Made by a program: the position numbers and the translations under genes
The notes under the pieces: model-generated
What the model was told of the DNA's origin: nothing
Database searches by the model: none
The model's input: the letters and a program-made list of their open reading frames with translations, nothing else
In this document: positions 10,601 to 21,900 of the stretch, piece after piece
How positions within the stretch are numbered: position 1 is the stretch's first letter
How the letters are laid out: every line of letters begins with the position of its first letter
DNA from: Knufia peltigerae
Lineage: Eukaryota > Ascomycota > Eurotiomycetes > Chaetothyriales > Trichomeriaceae
NCBI GenBank assembly: GCA_030247855.1
Contig: JAPDRN010000118.1
Coordinates: 1-64,000, forward strand
Direction of reading: 5' to 3'
DNA: 64,000 nt

Positions 10601-12525
10601 TCGATATGAACGACCCTGGTCTCAGTGATACCGAGATCTTTACGATCATGGAAGAAATTCTCGCACCAAACCGTGCTCTTCTCACCCGTGTTGATCTCGA
10701 CGGTAAAGAGCTCCCGTATGATAACGACGACGACAGGTTCGTTGATCAGCACGAAAGTCACCGTGCATTTTTACAATCTATCCACGATTTCGTCATGGCT
10801 AAGATCCGGTCGGTCGAGGATGCGAAAGTACAAAAGAAATCATTTGCTCTTCCACCACCAACAGCTTCCAATTCGAGCAAGCGCAAGGTCGACACTGATG
10901 CCGACGACGTCGAAATCGACTCTGTGGCAAACTCAACTAGACGCTCTAGCCGCAAGGGAGCCTCCGTTGCACCACCCGTGTCACCAAAGGCCGTCAAAAA
11001 GCAGAAGAAGTCCGAGTCGAATGATCAATCCGTCGCTCGAGTCCAAGCAGCACCGTCCACAAAGGACCGCTTCGAGATGACCTCGAAGGTCTCCGAGAAG
11101 ACTCTCAAAGCATTTATCAACCTCTGCCTGGAGAAATATGAACGTGCTCGTGTTGAGCCAGGTCATGCCGTCGGCGCCGTCGGTGCACAGTCCATTGGTG
11201 AGCCAGGCACACAAATGACACTGAAAACTTTCCACTTTGCTGGTGTTGCAGGAATGTCGCTCACGGCTGGTGTACCTCGTATCAAAGAGATCATCAACGC
11301 ATCGAAGGAAATCAGCACACCCGTGATCACGTGTCGCCTTGAGCGTCGTCGAGATTTGTCCATTCCAGAATCACTTGGGCGTATTGTGAAAGGTCGCATC
11401 GAGTGTCTCTACCTCGAAGACGTGGCAGAGAATATTGAAATCTCACTTCCGATGATACACACCATCAACATTGCTCTCAAGATCAGCCTTGATACGATTA
11501 CCGAACTTGGTCTCGATTTAACCATCCAGGATATCTGCCTTGCAATCCAGCGCCATCGACAGCTCAAAGCCGCAAAACTGCGCATCCGAGTCAAATCTCC
11601 AAGTGAAGCCATGATCGAGACTGAAAGTGCCATCAAGTCGGCTAAGCGCGGTAATGCCGCCAAGATCGACGAAGAAGGGCAAACTGAGAAACTCCTACGA
11701 CTACGAGCCCTCCGCAGAATATTGCCGAGTGTGCACGTGCTCGGCCACCCGCTGGCGACGAGAGCGGTCGTGATGGCTGAAGATGACCCCCGAAGCGATG
11801 AGATCAAGGCACTCAGTGCCAAGTCTGCCCGCATCAAGGCGGAGGCCCAGCAACGCAAGCTGGCACAATCCCAGGTCAAAGACGAGGAAGGTACAACAGC
11901 TTCGGCTTCACCTGAATCCAGGGTCAAGAATGAAGAAGCGGTTCCGTCGAACCCGGCCCAAGCTCCGACCAAAGACGACGGAAAGCCCGTTCAAATGCAC
12001 AAAGTCATGGTGGAAGGATATGGATTGCGCTATTGCATGAACACCGAGGGTGTCGACGCGTACCACACGCAGACCAACAGTGTCGTCGAGACACTCCAAG
12101 TCCTCGGGATCGAGGCTGCCCGCGCCAAGATCATCCTCGAGATCCAGGAGGTCATGAAGTCTCTTTCCATCGACCCTCGACACATGGCCCTGCTCGCCGA
12201 CGTGATGACCTACAAGGGTGAGGTTTTAGGAATCACCCGATTCGGCCTGGCCAAGATGCGGGATAGTGTGCTGCAACTGGCCAGTTTCGAGAAAACAGCG
12301 GACCACGTCTTTGACGCGGGCATCGCGGGCAAGATCGACAAGATCGAGGGTGTGAGTGAGAGTGTCATTGTGGGGAAGACGATGAACGTCGGCACCGGAA
12401 ATGTCGAGGTCGTGAGGTACCTCAATGTCGATTTGGAAGGCAAGGACAAGGGCAAGAAGCCGGCCGTTTTTGAAGATGCGTGGAACAAGGCGGTCAAGGT
12501 TGGAAGGAAGAAGACGGCAACATGA
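7663..12525 (+). CDS. rpc1: DNA-directed RNA polymerase III largest subunit (RPC1/RPC160)
   Basis: Catalytic largest subunit of the polymerase that makes tRNA and 5S rRNA in the nucleus. Exons are 7663-7760, 7813-8074 and 8125-12525, giving 1586 residues against about 1460 in yeast. The order is as expected: N-terminal zinc site (C-A-T-C...C-N-G-H, near residues 79-92), a second cysteine cluster, the active-site N-A-D-F-D-G-D-E near residue 510, and the bridge-helix/trigger-loop block G-A-V-G-A-Q-S-I-G-E-P-G-T-Q-M-T near 1135. Pol III rather than Pol I or II is indicated by the start Y-G-P-L-D-R-R-M-G-V-S and the absence of a heptad-repeat tail. Extra length comes from a basic, Lys/Ser-rich insert (about residues 1026-1106) and a second linker (about 1245-1290). 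Intron 2 has a GC donor. Confidence 0.96.
8075..8124 (+). other. GC-AG intron in the Pol III largest subunit gene
   Basis: The donor reads AAG|GCATGC and the acceptor TTTGTCAG|GAC, with ACTAAC 15 bp before the acceptor. The frame must be broken here because the unspliced reading stops at TAA 8171-8173. No GT lies between 8060 and the acceptor region. Splicing restores C-K-D-C-S-C-I-L-L, the family's expected cysteine cluster. Confidence 0.85.
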
Positions 12526-14183
12526 GAGCCGTTGGTTGTTCATTGGACGCCTGTAAGAGACGCTGGCTCCATGGATAAATGTATCATGAGCATCTGAGAC
12601 GATGAATTATTGCGATTTACAGGATAGGCATCTTCTATGCTAGAGGTCCATAATTGATACACCTTGAGCGATGAGGTTAGACGACCGTAGAAATCAAGTG
12701 TATATTACCGAGAACTGGTTTTGTATGTCAATAGATCCTAGAGGAGTCGTTTTATGCGAAACGAAGACGTCAAGGTGAAACGGAAGAAGCGCAGACTTGT
12801 TCTTCAAAGACCTGGTTGAAGAAAGATGAAATCTCCTTTTACAACTTTGTGATTGATTCAATATGTACAGACTTCGAGGTCGGTAGCCCGATAACTAAGG
12901 TAACTCCTGGCCGTCTCATTTGGTTTGGTATTGTATTGTTAAAACAGACCAGCACAAGCACCACTTCTCTCTCCCCCCTCCTCAACAAACCACCATCACG
13001 ACCGTTGGGTGCGACACGGTTATTTGAAACCGGCCTCTCTCGCTCTCTCGTCTTCCAGTTTGGCGTAAAAGTTGTCTCGGGCTCGGACGCGGGGCAGGTG
13101 GTAGCCTTGGGGATCTGTCAGTATTTTTGCGTTTTCAACCCTTTGTAGCACACATTATAGCTTTTTCTAGAAGCTAGGAGCATCCTCTTCCGGGGCCGGC
13201 AAGAGGTATACTGCCATGTGTACGTGTTTTGGTTTTGTTACTTACCGTACCACCATAGATAACCAAACGTCGTTCCTAGACCTGAAATACCGCAAACTTG
13301 TCAGCTTCAAATTCTCTTTCTCTCTCTCTGTGTGTGTGTGGCTCTCTCTCCTCTTCCGCAAGGTCCCGCCAGTTCCTCGAATCGAAGTATTGGGCTGTCG
13401 TTTGTGTTTGTTGTCTTCGCACTTTCGCTGGCGCACCGTATCCTTGTTCCATTCTCTTCTTCGGGTCTTTTTTCGTCGTCGAGACACATAGTAGGGAGCA
13501 GGTCACAAGGTTCGCTTACCCATCGCAATACTCAGGTCCAAGACGAGACCTCGTCGGAGCATCTGGAAAGCAAGGAAACAACATTGTCAGTCAACATGCT
13601 TCGGTTTGGCAGAGGAGGAGGGTTGCCCCCAAAAATGTGCTCAGTTGAGCAAGTAAACTGGGCTTGGTTGCAGGTTGACATACTCCTGTGATTGGTTTAA
13701 TCGCCATTTTTTGTGGTTGGTGAAAGCTCTCTCTCCGAGCTTCCTGTACTGGATATTGTAGCTTTTGTAGATCGTTGCGAGGGGACCGACCGATACAGCA
13801 AACACACACACGCAGTGGGTGGAGGTCGGGAGCAGGTGTGTGCAGGGAGTACGGTTTCGGAGGGGAAAGGTGAATGAAGGTCGTTTGCAACAAGTGAAGC
13901 TCTCCTCGAAGATCCGCAGGTTGAAGTTAGAAAGCAGCTGGTCTTGGCACTTTCCCTCTTGTCCGTGCTCGGATCAGTCCACTTTCTCGTAACTGACCGA
14001 ACCACCCTGCCACCACTAAGGTACCGTTCGTTACTCGTACAGGGTAATAATTCAGTTATCCGTATCCAAGGTCGCAAATACGGGACATCAAACATTTGGA
14101 ACGTTGTCGACATCGTCCTGTAACAACGGTCGCAACACACCCATCCATCCCTCTCTCCTCAAGTTCGGTCCTTTGGGAAACAG
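12526..14183. other. 1.66 kb intergenic stretch, promoter and 5' leader of taf8
   Basis: No convincing gene was seen on either strand. Short frames here are low-complexity. A pyrimidine and TG-rich run lies at about 13315-13365 (CT then GT dinucleotides), with more CT tracts to 13480. It probably holds the terminator of the Pol III subunit gene and a long leader of the next gene. Confidence 0.5.
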
Positions 14184-15168
14184 ATGTCGACGACCACCTC
14201 AGCCACACGAAAACAACCATACCATCATCACCATGTCATGCGACACAAGGCTCAGTCCATTCCCACGCGGGAGCCGGCACTCATCGAACAGGAGGTCGTA
14301 GACAAGTTGCTCGTGGACTGCGTCAAGACGATATGCGAGGGCGAGGCGTTGAAACAAAACATAACAGATCCTTATATCCAGTCGGTCGCGCTGGAGTCAT
14401 TAACCGCGGCCACTGAAGAATGTATATTGTCTTTTAACTGTGACGTTGTTCTAAATTGCTAATGATGATAAAGTCATACTCAAAGTACTTTCTATGGTTC
14501 GTCGGTCAATGCTAGCAGCACGTCGAACTGTTCCAATTGCGACTGATTTCGAGACCGCAATCGAAGTACTTGAGATCTCTAGACCCGACGACCAACTCAA
14601 GCCCTACGCATCACAGCCACAGTGTAATCCTCCTTTATACCCGACTCCTCCTCCCGAAGACTCCTTTCACAATGTCATCGAACTCCCTTCATCATTCCTT
14701 GGCCCCGAACTCGATGGACAGGGCGAGCTGAAGAAGTTCACCTTCAACACCAAAGGCGTTCCCAAGCTGCCATCGGCGCATACCTTCCGAGACACACCTG
14801 TACTTCCTCATCGGGAGGTTGATACCAGGAAGATCCGTGAATTGGCGACACAAGAAGGAAAGCTGGGTGAACAGGCGCTCCGCAAGTTGGCTGGCGCAGT
14901 CAAGTTGGATGCGACACATTCGATTGACCGGTCCTCGAGACCCAGGTTCACACTGGGCCCTCGCAAACGTGCGAAGAACACTGTTAATATAGCCGAGCCG
15001 GCGATATTCGAAGAAACGCTGCGTACCCTTCTTTCTAAAGAACGCGAAGGTTTCGAGCTGGGCCCCATTGTATCCAGCGAAAAAGCCTATCGGATGCCGG
15101 ATGATGTTCAGGTCAAGAGGAAGCAAGCCGCAAACAGCACGACTGATGCTGAACGGAAAGGCTCTTGA
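14184..15168 (+). CDS. taf8: TFIID subunit TAF8 (histone-fold, bromodomain-associated)
   Basis: TAF8 pairs with TAF10 through a histone fold and docks into TFIID. Exons 14184-14421 and 14474-15168 give 310 residues. The N-terminal histone fold runs across the intron: A-L-E-S-L-T-A-A-T-E-E then F-I-L-K-V-L-S-M-V-R-R-S-M-L-A. The TAF8 C-terminal domain is plain: H-T-F-R-D-T-P-V-L-P-H-R-E-V-D then T-R-K-I-R-E-L-A-T-Q-E-G-K-L-G-E-Q-A-L-R-K-L-A-G. The acceptor at 14473 was chosen over one at 14485 because only it keeps the frame. A second in-frame ATG at 14238 could also serve as start. The end faces the som1 gene tail to tail. Confidence 0.92.
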
Positions 15169-15301
15169 GTGAGGGATTGTAGAAAGAAGAACAGGGCTTC
15201 ACTGAGCTCGTGACTAGTCATTACATAGCGTCGGCGTTGATGGATTTGGAAAAGAGGATTGGAGATATTGCATATGATACCCCGGGGGACCCAGGCGAGG
15301 C

Positions 15302-15780
15302 TCATTTTGGTGACCAGAAATACGTAGCATATCTCGCGATAGCGTTTGTAGTCGACTCATCATCGGCTTTGTTGCTCATACCTGCTGTCGGTCGTGAATT
15401 TGGGGGTTGTTTCCATGCATGTTCACCTTCCCACGCCGTTGTTTCGACGTGGAATACTTTGCCGTTCTTTTCGCACCTGTACAGCAGTACCTAGTTAGAA
15501 GACTGTCGTATTTGCGTGAAATGTGTGAGGACACATACTTTCTAAACAGTCGGACAAAAGGGTGGCATTCCATCCCAATGTCTGCGTGAGGGTTCGCAAT
15601 GAGCCTCTCAGTCTGTTCTTCGGGCGTGGTGCAACTGTACTGAACCAGCTCGAGTAACGTGCAATCACGCTTCAGGTCGAAATCTCCCAATTTCCTACTC
15701 TTTTCCTTGAAGTCGACGGTGTGGTATTGTACTCGCTGTTCGAGGGCGCCGACCGGGAAAGGGTGTTGAGGCGGAGCCAT
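15302..15780 (-). CDS. som1: Mitochondrial inner membrane peptidase complex subunit Som1
   Basis: Som1 is a small partner of the inner membrane peptidase Imp1, which trims proteins sorted to the intermembrane space. Two exons, 15780-15539 and 15476-15302, give 138 residues. The signatures are T-L-L-E-L-V-Q-Y-S-C, then C-H-P-F-V-R-L-F-R-K-C across the intron, then V-E-T-T-A-W-E-G, with the conserved cysteines of the family. It is divergent from the XRCC2-like gene with only 145 bp between starts. The C-terminal tail after the last motif is variable and ends Y-F-W-S-P-K. Confidence 0.88.
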
Positions 15781-15925
15781 ATCTTTGACTCGTTTTTTGG
15801 GGCGGATGCCTATATATTTTCGCCTTTATTAAAAGTTCTTGTATCCGTCGTACAGAACTTTTGTCGTCTGTAACCTTCCTTCCGACGCACTCTGCAAAAG
15901 AACTTATTGAGAGAATGGCGCGAGC
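15781..15925. promoter_or_regulatory. Short shared promoter of som1 and the XRCC2-like gene
   Basis: The two start codons are divergent and 145 bp apart, so the genes must share control sequence here. No specific site was recognised. Confidence 0.5.
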
Positions 15926-17428
15926 ATGTCGGCGGAACAATATGGCGCCAGACTTCTCGAGGATGTGCAAGAGGAGTGTCTAGAACAGGTGAGTGAGTTG
16001 AGTCCGGACATTGTTTAGGTTGGTGGTGCACTTTCATTTTGGCTGCCCCCACCGAGTCGCCTACCATTGCCCCCTTCTTACGACGAAAGTTGAACGAGAG
16101 TGTACTCGGTACACTGTACGAGAGAAGTATCTAACGGATGATATCTTTTGAGGTCTTGTCAGTTTCTTGCAGAGGTCAGACTCAGATCATCACGCTCACA
16201 TCTACATCCACGTACTCGCACAAGAAATGTCACCACCACATTCGATCGGCTCGAAGCCTTGTTGGATCCATGGACTATTGTACGACCAGAACCTTCGTCA
16301 ACTCGACACACAGGATTAGAATCGCCATCTTTTGTTACCACAGCACAAAGTCCGATCACTCGTGTTGACCTGGTCGGTGAGGGCGAAGGCTATGAAGATG
16401 TCACAAGTGGTCGCAATGACTACAACCGACGTCCTCCACCACATCGCGGTCTCTCCTCATCAACGGCAACGACGGTCGAGATAACGTCGGGCAAATCCTG
16501 TCGCGGCAAGACTACACTCCTCTATTACCTTTCCGCATTGACGGCACTACCCAAAACCCATGGAGGTCGAGGTTCGGTGGTGGTTTACATCGACTCCGAC
16601 GGTGCCTTTTCATCGACTCGTCTCCACCGAGTGATGCGGCACTGTCTAAGCCCATCTACACTGCACGCGCGAGAAGACACGTCGGTACGACCACTCGACT
16701 CTGATGATGAATCCCTCGAGAGTCTAGCTCGCGAAGCTTTGAATCACGTTCTCGTCTTTCGTCCTCAGTCTTCCTCGCACCTCCTTTCGATCCTCGACTC
16801 CCTGCCGACCGTACTGCTCGATCGGACCAAACATTCCAGTATCCATCGCACGTTGGGCCTTTTGGTCGTCGACTCGGCCACTTCCTTCTACTGGCAAGAC
16901 AGACTGGACAGGGACATGGCCCGTCTTATTCAGTCCAAATCTCCAGGGTCTACACTCGACGTCGTACCCGAGACACGCGAAACTTTTTCTAGAACCACCC
17001 GGATCATCCAACGTTTGAAGAGTCTACAAGAGAGGTTCGAATGCGCCGTCATATTCAGTACGAATTCTTCTTCTTCGTCGTCGTCGTCGAAAGCGAGTGC
17101 CACTGCTCAAGTCCAGTCAAATCTACAACCACCGCCACCGCCGAATGAAAACAACAACACACCATCAAGGTCTCCTTGGACGAACTACGCCAGACTGACA
17201 CTACACTTGGAAAAGACTCTGGTCCCACAGTTTGCCCCTCACATGTCGATGGACGAATGTCTCCGGGACGCCGAGAAAAGGTTCGAAGCCGTGAAGGATT
17301 CGAAAATAACTGCCACCGTCACCACCAACAAACGTCACCACCATCTCGATCGAGGGGGTGAAGAACAAAGGAGGAGGCAAGATCTTGGTTTTGCTTTCAA
17401 AGTCAACGATGGCGGCATCGAGTTTTGA
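15926..17428 (+). CDS. xrcc2: XRCC2-like RAD51 paralogue (RecA-fold DNA repair ATPase)
   Basis: Two exons, 15926-15988 and 16163-17428, give 442 residues; the 174-bp intron joins C-L-E-Q to F-L-A-E in frame. The Walker A loop is GKSCRGKT at residues 131-138, preceded by V-E-I-T-S as in RAD51 paralogues, and followed by L-L-Y-Y-L-S-A-L-T-A-L-P-K. A Walker B-like strand L-L-V-V-D-S-A follows about 130 residues later. The pattern V-V-Y-I-D-S-D-G-A-F resembles the XRCC2 branch. Two inserts are low-complexity (Ser-rich, about 320-345). Proteins of this group help RAD51 load on broken DNA. RAD57 or DLH1-type relatives are less likely. Confidence 0.75.
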
Positions 17429-17925
17429 AACGACACGCGAAGATTCTTGATCCTTTTCACAAATCCCAAGAATATACTTCTTCGGCAGCTCCTCAATGAT
17501 GGGATCACCTCCCCCACGGTGAGAAACCATGAGAAACCAAGGTTCCACGAATTCACTTCGGCATAAAAAGATGTAAAGACTGGATGACGGCAATATTGAG
17601 GTGCACAATCACGAGTGACGAAATGCTCAAGGGATCCCAAGAGGAGCCTTTAAACATTAAAGTAGAGCTTTGCTATTCCTTCATTCATTCCTAAAGACTT
17701 GCCAGGATGCAATAACCTATCCTATGTACATTTGTTGTAATTTTATATATGTATAAATATATCTAATCTTGGCCTCATCTGATCATTATGATACGCTTCT
17801 TTACCTACCTTAGGTAGGCTAGAAACGTGAATTACCTGCGTCAGGAAACAAGCCATGCCGCCACACCAGACTTCCAAAAACGCCAGGACAGGAAAGTCTA
17901 CTCCTACCCCCAAATCTTCTTTCGC
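17429..17925. other. Intergenic 3' region with a CCTACCT-T-AGGTAGG palindrome
   Basis: This gap separates two convergent genes. It is AT-rich around 17735-17765 and holds a 15-nt palindrome with 7-bp arms at 17804-17818. No gene was recognised. Confidence 0.6.
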
Positions 17926-19596
17926 TCAGTGATCAAGACCACGCCCTTCAGCGATGTCCTTGACACAGGCCTTTTTGCACTCTTCAAAAACCTTGACTTG
18001 CTTAGCCACCTCTCCCAGGCGTCCAATGACCTCTTTGTTGCCCTCGCCAAAGCCATAGATCACGTACGGAATATTGGTTTCTTCGCAAAACTCCCGGACG
18101 TAGTCCTGTGCCTTGCGCAAGTTGTGTCTCGGGATGCGCGGGAACAGGTGGTGGACGGCCTGGAACTGCAGGCCGCCGTGGAAGAAGTCCAACCAGGTAG
18201 GACAGTCGACGTCCATTGTCGTACGAAGCATCTTCTGTGCAAATGATTCATGCACGCCCAAGTCCGCAGTTGACATGGCGAAATGGGACAGTGTGATTTG
18301 GAGGTGCAGAGGCATTGTGACCATGTGCGAGAGCATGAAGAACACAAATCGATCCCAGTTGTTGGGGATGGAGCAGTACACAACACCGTACCCATACCAG
18401 GTCCAGAAGAAAATGATTCCCGCAATCTCCAAGTACCGATATTTCCACGCAGGGCCCTTCCTGGGCCCTTGGCCAAGGATGAGATACATCCACGACAGAC
18501 GGTAGAGGTTGAATCGGCCAAACAAGAGCAAGGGATAGTACAGCCAGTGCTGCGCCGAAATCATCCACTTGGAGAACGCGTCAAAGTGCATGACGTGTTC
18601 GTAAAATGTCGAACGGAGACTGTCGAAAAAGCGGGTTGAGATGGCGAAGAACGGCATATGCTCGATATCGGGGTCGTGTTCAGGAGAGTTCGTGACGATG
18701 TGGTGGATATTGTGATTCCATTTCCACCAGCCGACCGACAAACCTCCCAGGAAATCGGCGATGAAGATACCAATACAAGTGTCGACATGGAAGTTATGCG
18801 TGATTCCCATGTGGCCGGCATCGTGGACAGTGAACGAAAGTTGATGGGTGACTGCTCCGAGGCAGATGCCAGCGATAGCGTAGTGCCCATAATGCAGGGC
18901 GACGAGAAACCCGGCGATCAAGAGTGAGTATCGACACGCTTCGATGGCGTAGGATGAATATGTGCAATCGTACAGTCCGGCAGCTTTGATGCGTGCATCG
19001 AGCTCTCGGTATTTGGCGATGATCTTATCCTGAGAAGCGTAGTCCAGGGATGGATACTTTAAAATGTCAGAAGCCCTCTCTGCAGAAAGCTTTGCTTCGA
19101 TGGGATTTGTTTGGACGTCGGCGGTGTCTTTGGCGGAGGTCGTGTAGACAGATGAACCGCCCTCGGTCTTGCGAACTTTGGCATCTACTGCGTCGAAGAT
19201 GGGAGACGGTGGCACACTGGTGTTTGAGCGACTACTCAAATCGCCATCGGTCTGGGAGCCTGTATCATCCTCTTGATCTTCGTTTCCGGCCAGCGGCCTG
19301 AAATGTCCGCCCTGAATCGGAGGTGTGAAATTGATCCAACGACCCTCGATTCTCCCAATAACATATTTCCGCATGCGTGCTTGAGCGTCGAGTGAATGTA
19401 ATGCTCGAACCTCGTCTGTCCCATCTCTTCCAACCATGTGCCGAATAGCTTTGTCTCCTCCAGGGTGAAACGGGCACCAGGCATCAGCCTTGACCACCTG
19501 ACCGTCAAGTATGAAAATCTTTCGACCATCTGCTATCAGTCCTTCGATTTCTCTTCGAGACCATACTCGGTCTCTGGGGGAGGTAGTCGTGGCCAT
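17926..19596 (-). CDS. Delta-8 sphingolipid desaturase (cytochrome b5 fusion)
   Basis: Intronless, 556 residues. An N-terminal cytochrome b5 domain carries the haem ligand motif HPGG at 44-47 and a second His in the R-A-L-H stretch. A variable Ser/Asp-rich linker (about 95-165) follows. The membrane desaturase domain has the three histidine boxes HDAGH (258-262), HNIHH (295-299) and QAVHH (479-483, with Gln in place of the first His). This set is typical of fungal enzymes that put a double bond at C8 of the long-chain base of glucosylceramides in the ER. A front-end fatty acid desaturase is the alternative; organism and linker favour the sphingolipid enzyme. It converges on the XRCC2-like gene. 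Confidence 0.88.
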   Translation of the reverse strand: MATTTSPRDRVWSRREIEGLIADGRKIFILDGQVVKADAWCPFHPGGDKAIRHMVGRDGTDEVRALHSLDAQARMRKYVIGRIEGRWINFTPPIQGGHFRPLAGNEDQEDDTGSQTDGDLSSRSNTSVPPSPIFDAVDAKVRKTEGGSSVYTTSAKDTADVQTNPIEAKLSAERASDILKYPSLDYASQDKIIAKYRELDARIKAAGLYDCTYSSYAIEACRYSLLIAGFLVALHYGHYAIAGICLGAVTHQLSFTVHDAGHMGITHNFHVDTCIGIFIADFLGGLSVGWWKWNHNIHHIVTNSPEHDPDIEHMPFFAISTRFFDSLRSTFYEHVMHFDAFSKWMISAQHWLYYPLLLFGRFNLYRLSWMYLILGQGPRKGPAWKYRYLEIAGIIFFWTWYGYGVVYCSIPNNWDRFVFFMLSHMVTMPLHLQITLSHFAMSTADLGVHESFAQKMLRTTMDVDCPTWLDFFHGGLQFQAVHHLFPRIPRHNLRKAQDYVREFCEETNIPYVIYGFGEGNKEVIGRLGEVAKQVKVFEECKKACVKDIAEGRGLDH

Positions 19597-20318
19597 TTTG
19601 CAGTCGGTGAAACAAACACCTCGAGGGAACGAATCTCAGGGTGACAGAGCGAGCATGATATGCAGACCAAAAAGGAGCGAATTGGCGGTCTGCTGGTCTT
19701 CACCTAGGTAGGTGTACGTATTCGTAGAACTGTAGTGGTCCACAAGGGGGAGGGGGGAGAGTAGTGTGATTTTATGCAACGTGCACAGTATTCGTAACGT
19801 GACTGACAGAAAGTGACAGTGGCAGTGAAATGGCGGTGGTGGAATGAGCTCGGCCGGAAAGTGTTTACTGTACAGAGTACAGAGAGAGTGCTTGGACTGA
19901 ATTTTGCACCCCCGCATGAAGTTACGAGTACTAAGGAATTGGTGGTTGGCTAAGCACCCACGCCTTGTACTCCGTACGAGTGCCAGTATTGTCCTTGTAC
20001 TTCGTATTCGTCCATCACTTCTGCTTTGCACCTACGATGCCTAACTTCAACCCCTATTCGGAATGACTTCTTCAAGTACCGAAGCAGCAGTTACACTACC
20101 TCATGTTCTTATCTCTTGCACCTAGTAAGTCATAAACGAGGACCGGTCGATGATGATAATGATCGGCCTTGATTGGCAAAGGCTTTACAATTATCCAAAC
20201 TGCTTCGACTGCTTCGACTGCTTCTTCTCGCTCCGAGAAAACAACGATTGATGAGAAAAGATCAGTGTTATAGAGTTGAGCTCAGATCGTGATAACCTCA
20301 CCATCTCTCAACGTCACA
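19597..20318. promoter_or_regulatory. Divergent promoter region between desaturase and ATP-grasp genes
   Basis: Contains CACCTAGGTAGGTG at 19701-19714, TACTCCGTA at 19968-19976 and three tandem 9-bp units (ACTGCTTC-G/T) at 20199-20225. No gene was recognised. Confidence 0.5.
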
Positions 20319-21658
20319 ATGCTACGATCCATACGGACAACCAAGTCCCTGGTAATCACACGACGGTCGTCAAGCATGACCAGACCAAAAGTGGCAGTGC
20401 TTTACCAGGCTTGCGATCCTCCCGTCGTCAACGGGGTACGGAAACCCAAGAAACCAGGAGGTTACCAGGACTCCGGGGCCGACATAGCGTACGTGCTACG
20501 TTCGAGGGGAGTTGACGTTCTCACACCCCTGCCCGATCCAAACCCCCGACGCGACGAGGGATGGTGTTTCCCAGATACGGAAGCTGGTATTGTGGCCGCG
20601 GTCAAAGGAGGAGCGACAACACTCTGGGCCAACACGATTCTATTCGCCTCGCATCCTCTACAGACGTCCTCGGCGCTGGACGTTTATGCTCCTCAGGTGA
20701 AAGTGATAGGTCAACCTCCCTTACTGGTCGAACAGTACGACGACAAGAACCATGTCAATTCTCTACTCCGAGACTCTGGCGCTTTCACCCTTCCACGCTC
20801 TTGGATCGTGCATTCCCCCATCACTTCAACATCTGTGAACAACTCGCTTGAAAATCTCCCTTATCCCGTCGTCGCCAAACCAATTCGAGGCCGGGGTAGT
20901 CACGGGGTCAAACTGTGTCGTGACCGCGCTTCCCTGGAAGATCATCTGTCCAGTGTACTCTTCAAAGAAAGCCCGTCGGCGATGGTCGAAGAGTTCCTCT
21001 CTGGCCCCGAGGCCACCGTCACCGTCATGCCCCCTTTATTGTCGTCTACGTCTGCGTCCACATCTCCGCCTCGATCTTCTTCTCGAGATTTATCGGATCA
21101 TCAGCAATCCACTCAGACAAGAACAAAACCCACGTACACCGCCCTCCCCATAGTCTTGCGCTTCAACCACGAGGATGGAATTGCTCCCTACAGCGGCGTC
21201 GTGGCCGTGACGGCCAATTCACGAGCCCTCCCGAAGGATGAACTTGACAGCAACCCCCGATACGCCGAGATAAGTCGCCAGTGCGAACGGATTGCCGAGC
21301 TCCTTCGTGTCACGGCTCCGATACGTGTCGATGTCCGATGTTTCGACGATCGTGACCCAAACTCAAAATTCGCCGTGTTCGATGTGAACATGAAACCTGT
21401 AAGTTTTGGACGTATTTTCTTTTCCAAGAGGACTTCAATCTCCAACCCACAAGGGCAATCGTAGAGTGCAAATTAAGAAATGCTCACACAATCACTTGCC
21501 AGAACATGACAGGTCCTGGTCGCCCAGGTCGCGAAGATCAATCCAGCCTCACGGCCATCGCGGCTGTTGCTCTGGGTTGGGACTACCCGCGACTATTGTT
21601 GAGGATGTTGGACTCGACCACGACATTAGAGCAACTGCGAAGAATCTCAATAAAATAA
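20319..21658 (+). CDS. ATP-grasp enzyme, D-Ala-D-Ala ligase-like
   Basis: Exons 20319-21398 and 21503-21658 give 411 residues. The N-terminal part P-K-V-A-V-L-Y-Q-A-C-D-P-P and K-K-P-G-G-Y-Q-D-S-G-A-D-I-A-Y is a block seen in a fungal family of D-alanine-D-alanine ligase-like proteins. The ATP-grasp core shows P-Y-P-V-V-A-K-P-I-R-G-R-G-S-H-G and the metal-binding end F-D-V-N-M-K-P then N-M-T-G-P-G-R-P-G-R-E-D. The join at the intron falls inside that motif, which supports it. The first ATG gives a 19-residue lead; ATG 20376 is nearer the conserved start and may be the true one. Such enzymes join a carboxylate to an amine or amino acid with ATP; the substrate is unknown. A Ser-rich insert lies around residues 240-270. 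Confidence 0.82.
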
Positions 21659-21900
21659 TTTTATTGGCATATCTGTGCAAGGACCTTTCGGGTTCAACGT
21701 CATTAGGATGTTCTAGCCGATCCACTACCCATCCTCTTGCCTCAGATGAATGCTCATATTTGCCCATGAAACAAAGATTCCCGTCCTCATTATCTTTTTC
21801 ATTGGTCCTAACGCCGACCTCTCGAAGGCCCGAATGATCAATTCAAAGGCACAGATCAAGACGTCAGAGTCCAATCGAATCCGAGCACCAAATCGTGGGC

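Noticed and set aside
11409..11972. Minus-strand open frame of 187 codons inside the Pol III gene
   Set aside because: It is a shadow of the strongly conserved RPC1 coding frame.
13298..13691. Overlapping frames of 116-119 codons in the taf8 leader region
   Set aside because: They run through CT/GT repeats and give low-complexity peptides in several frames at once.
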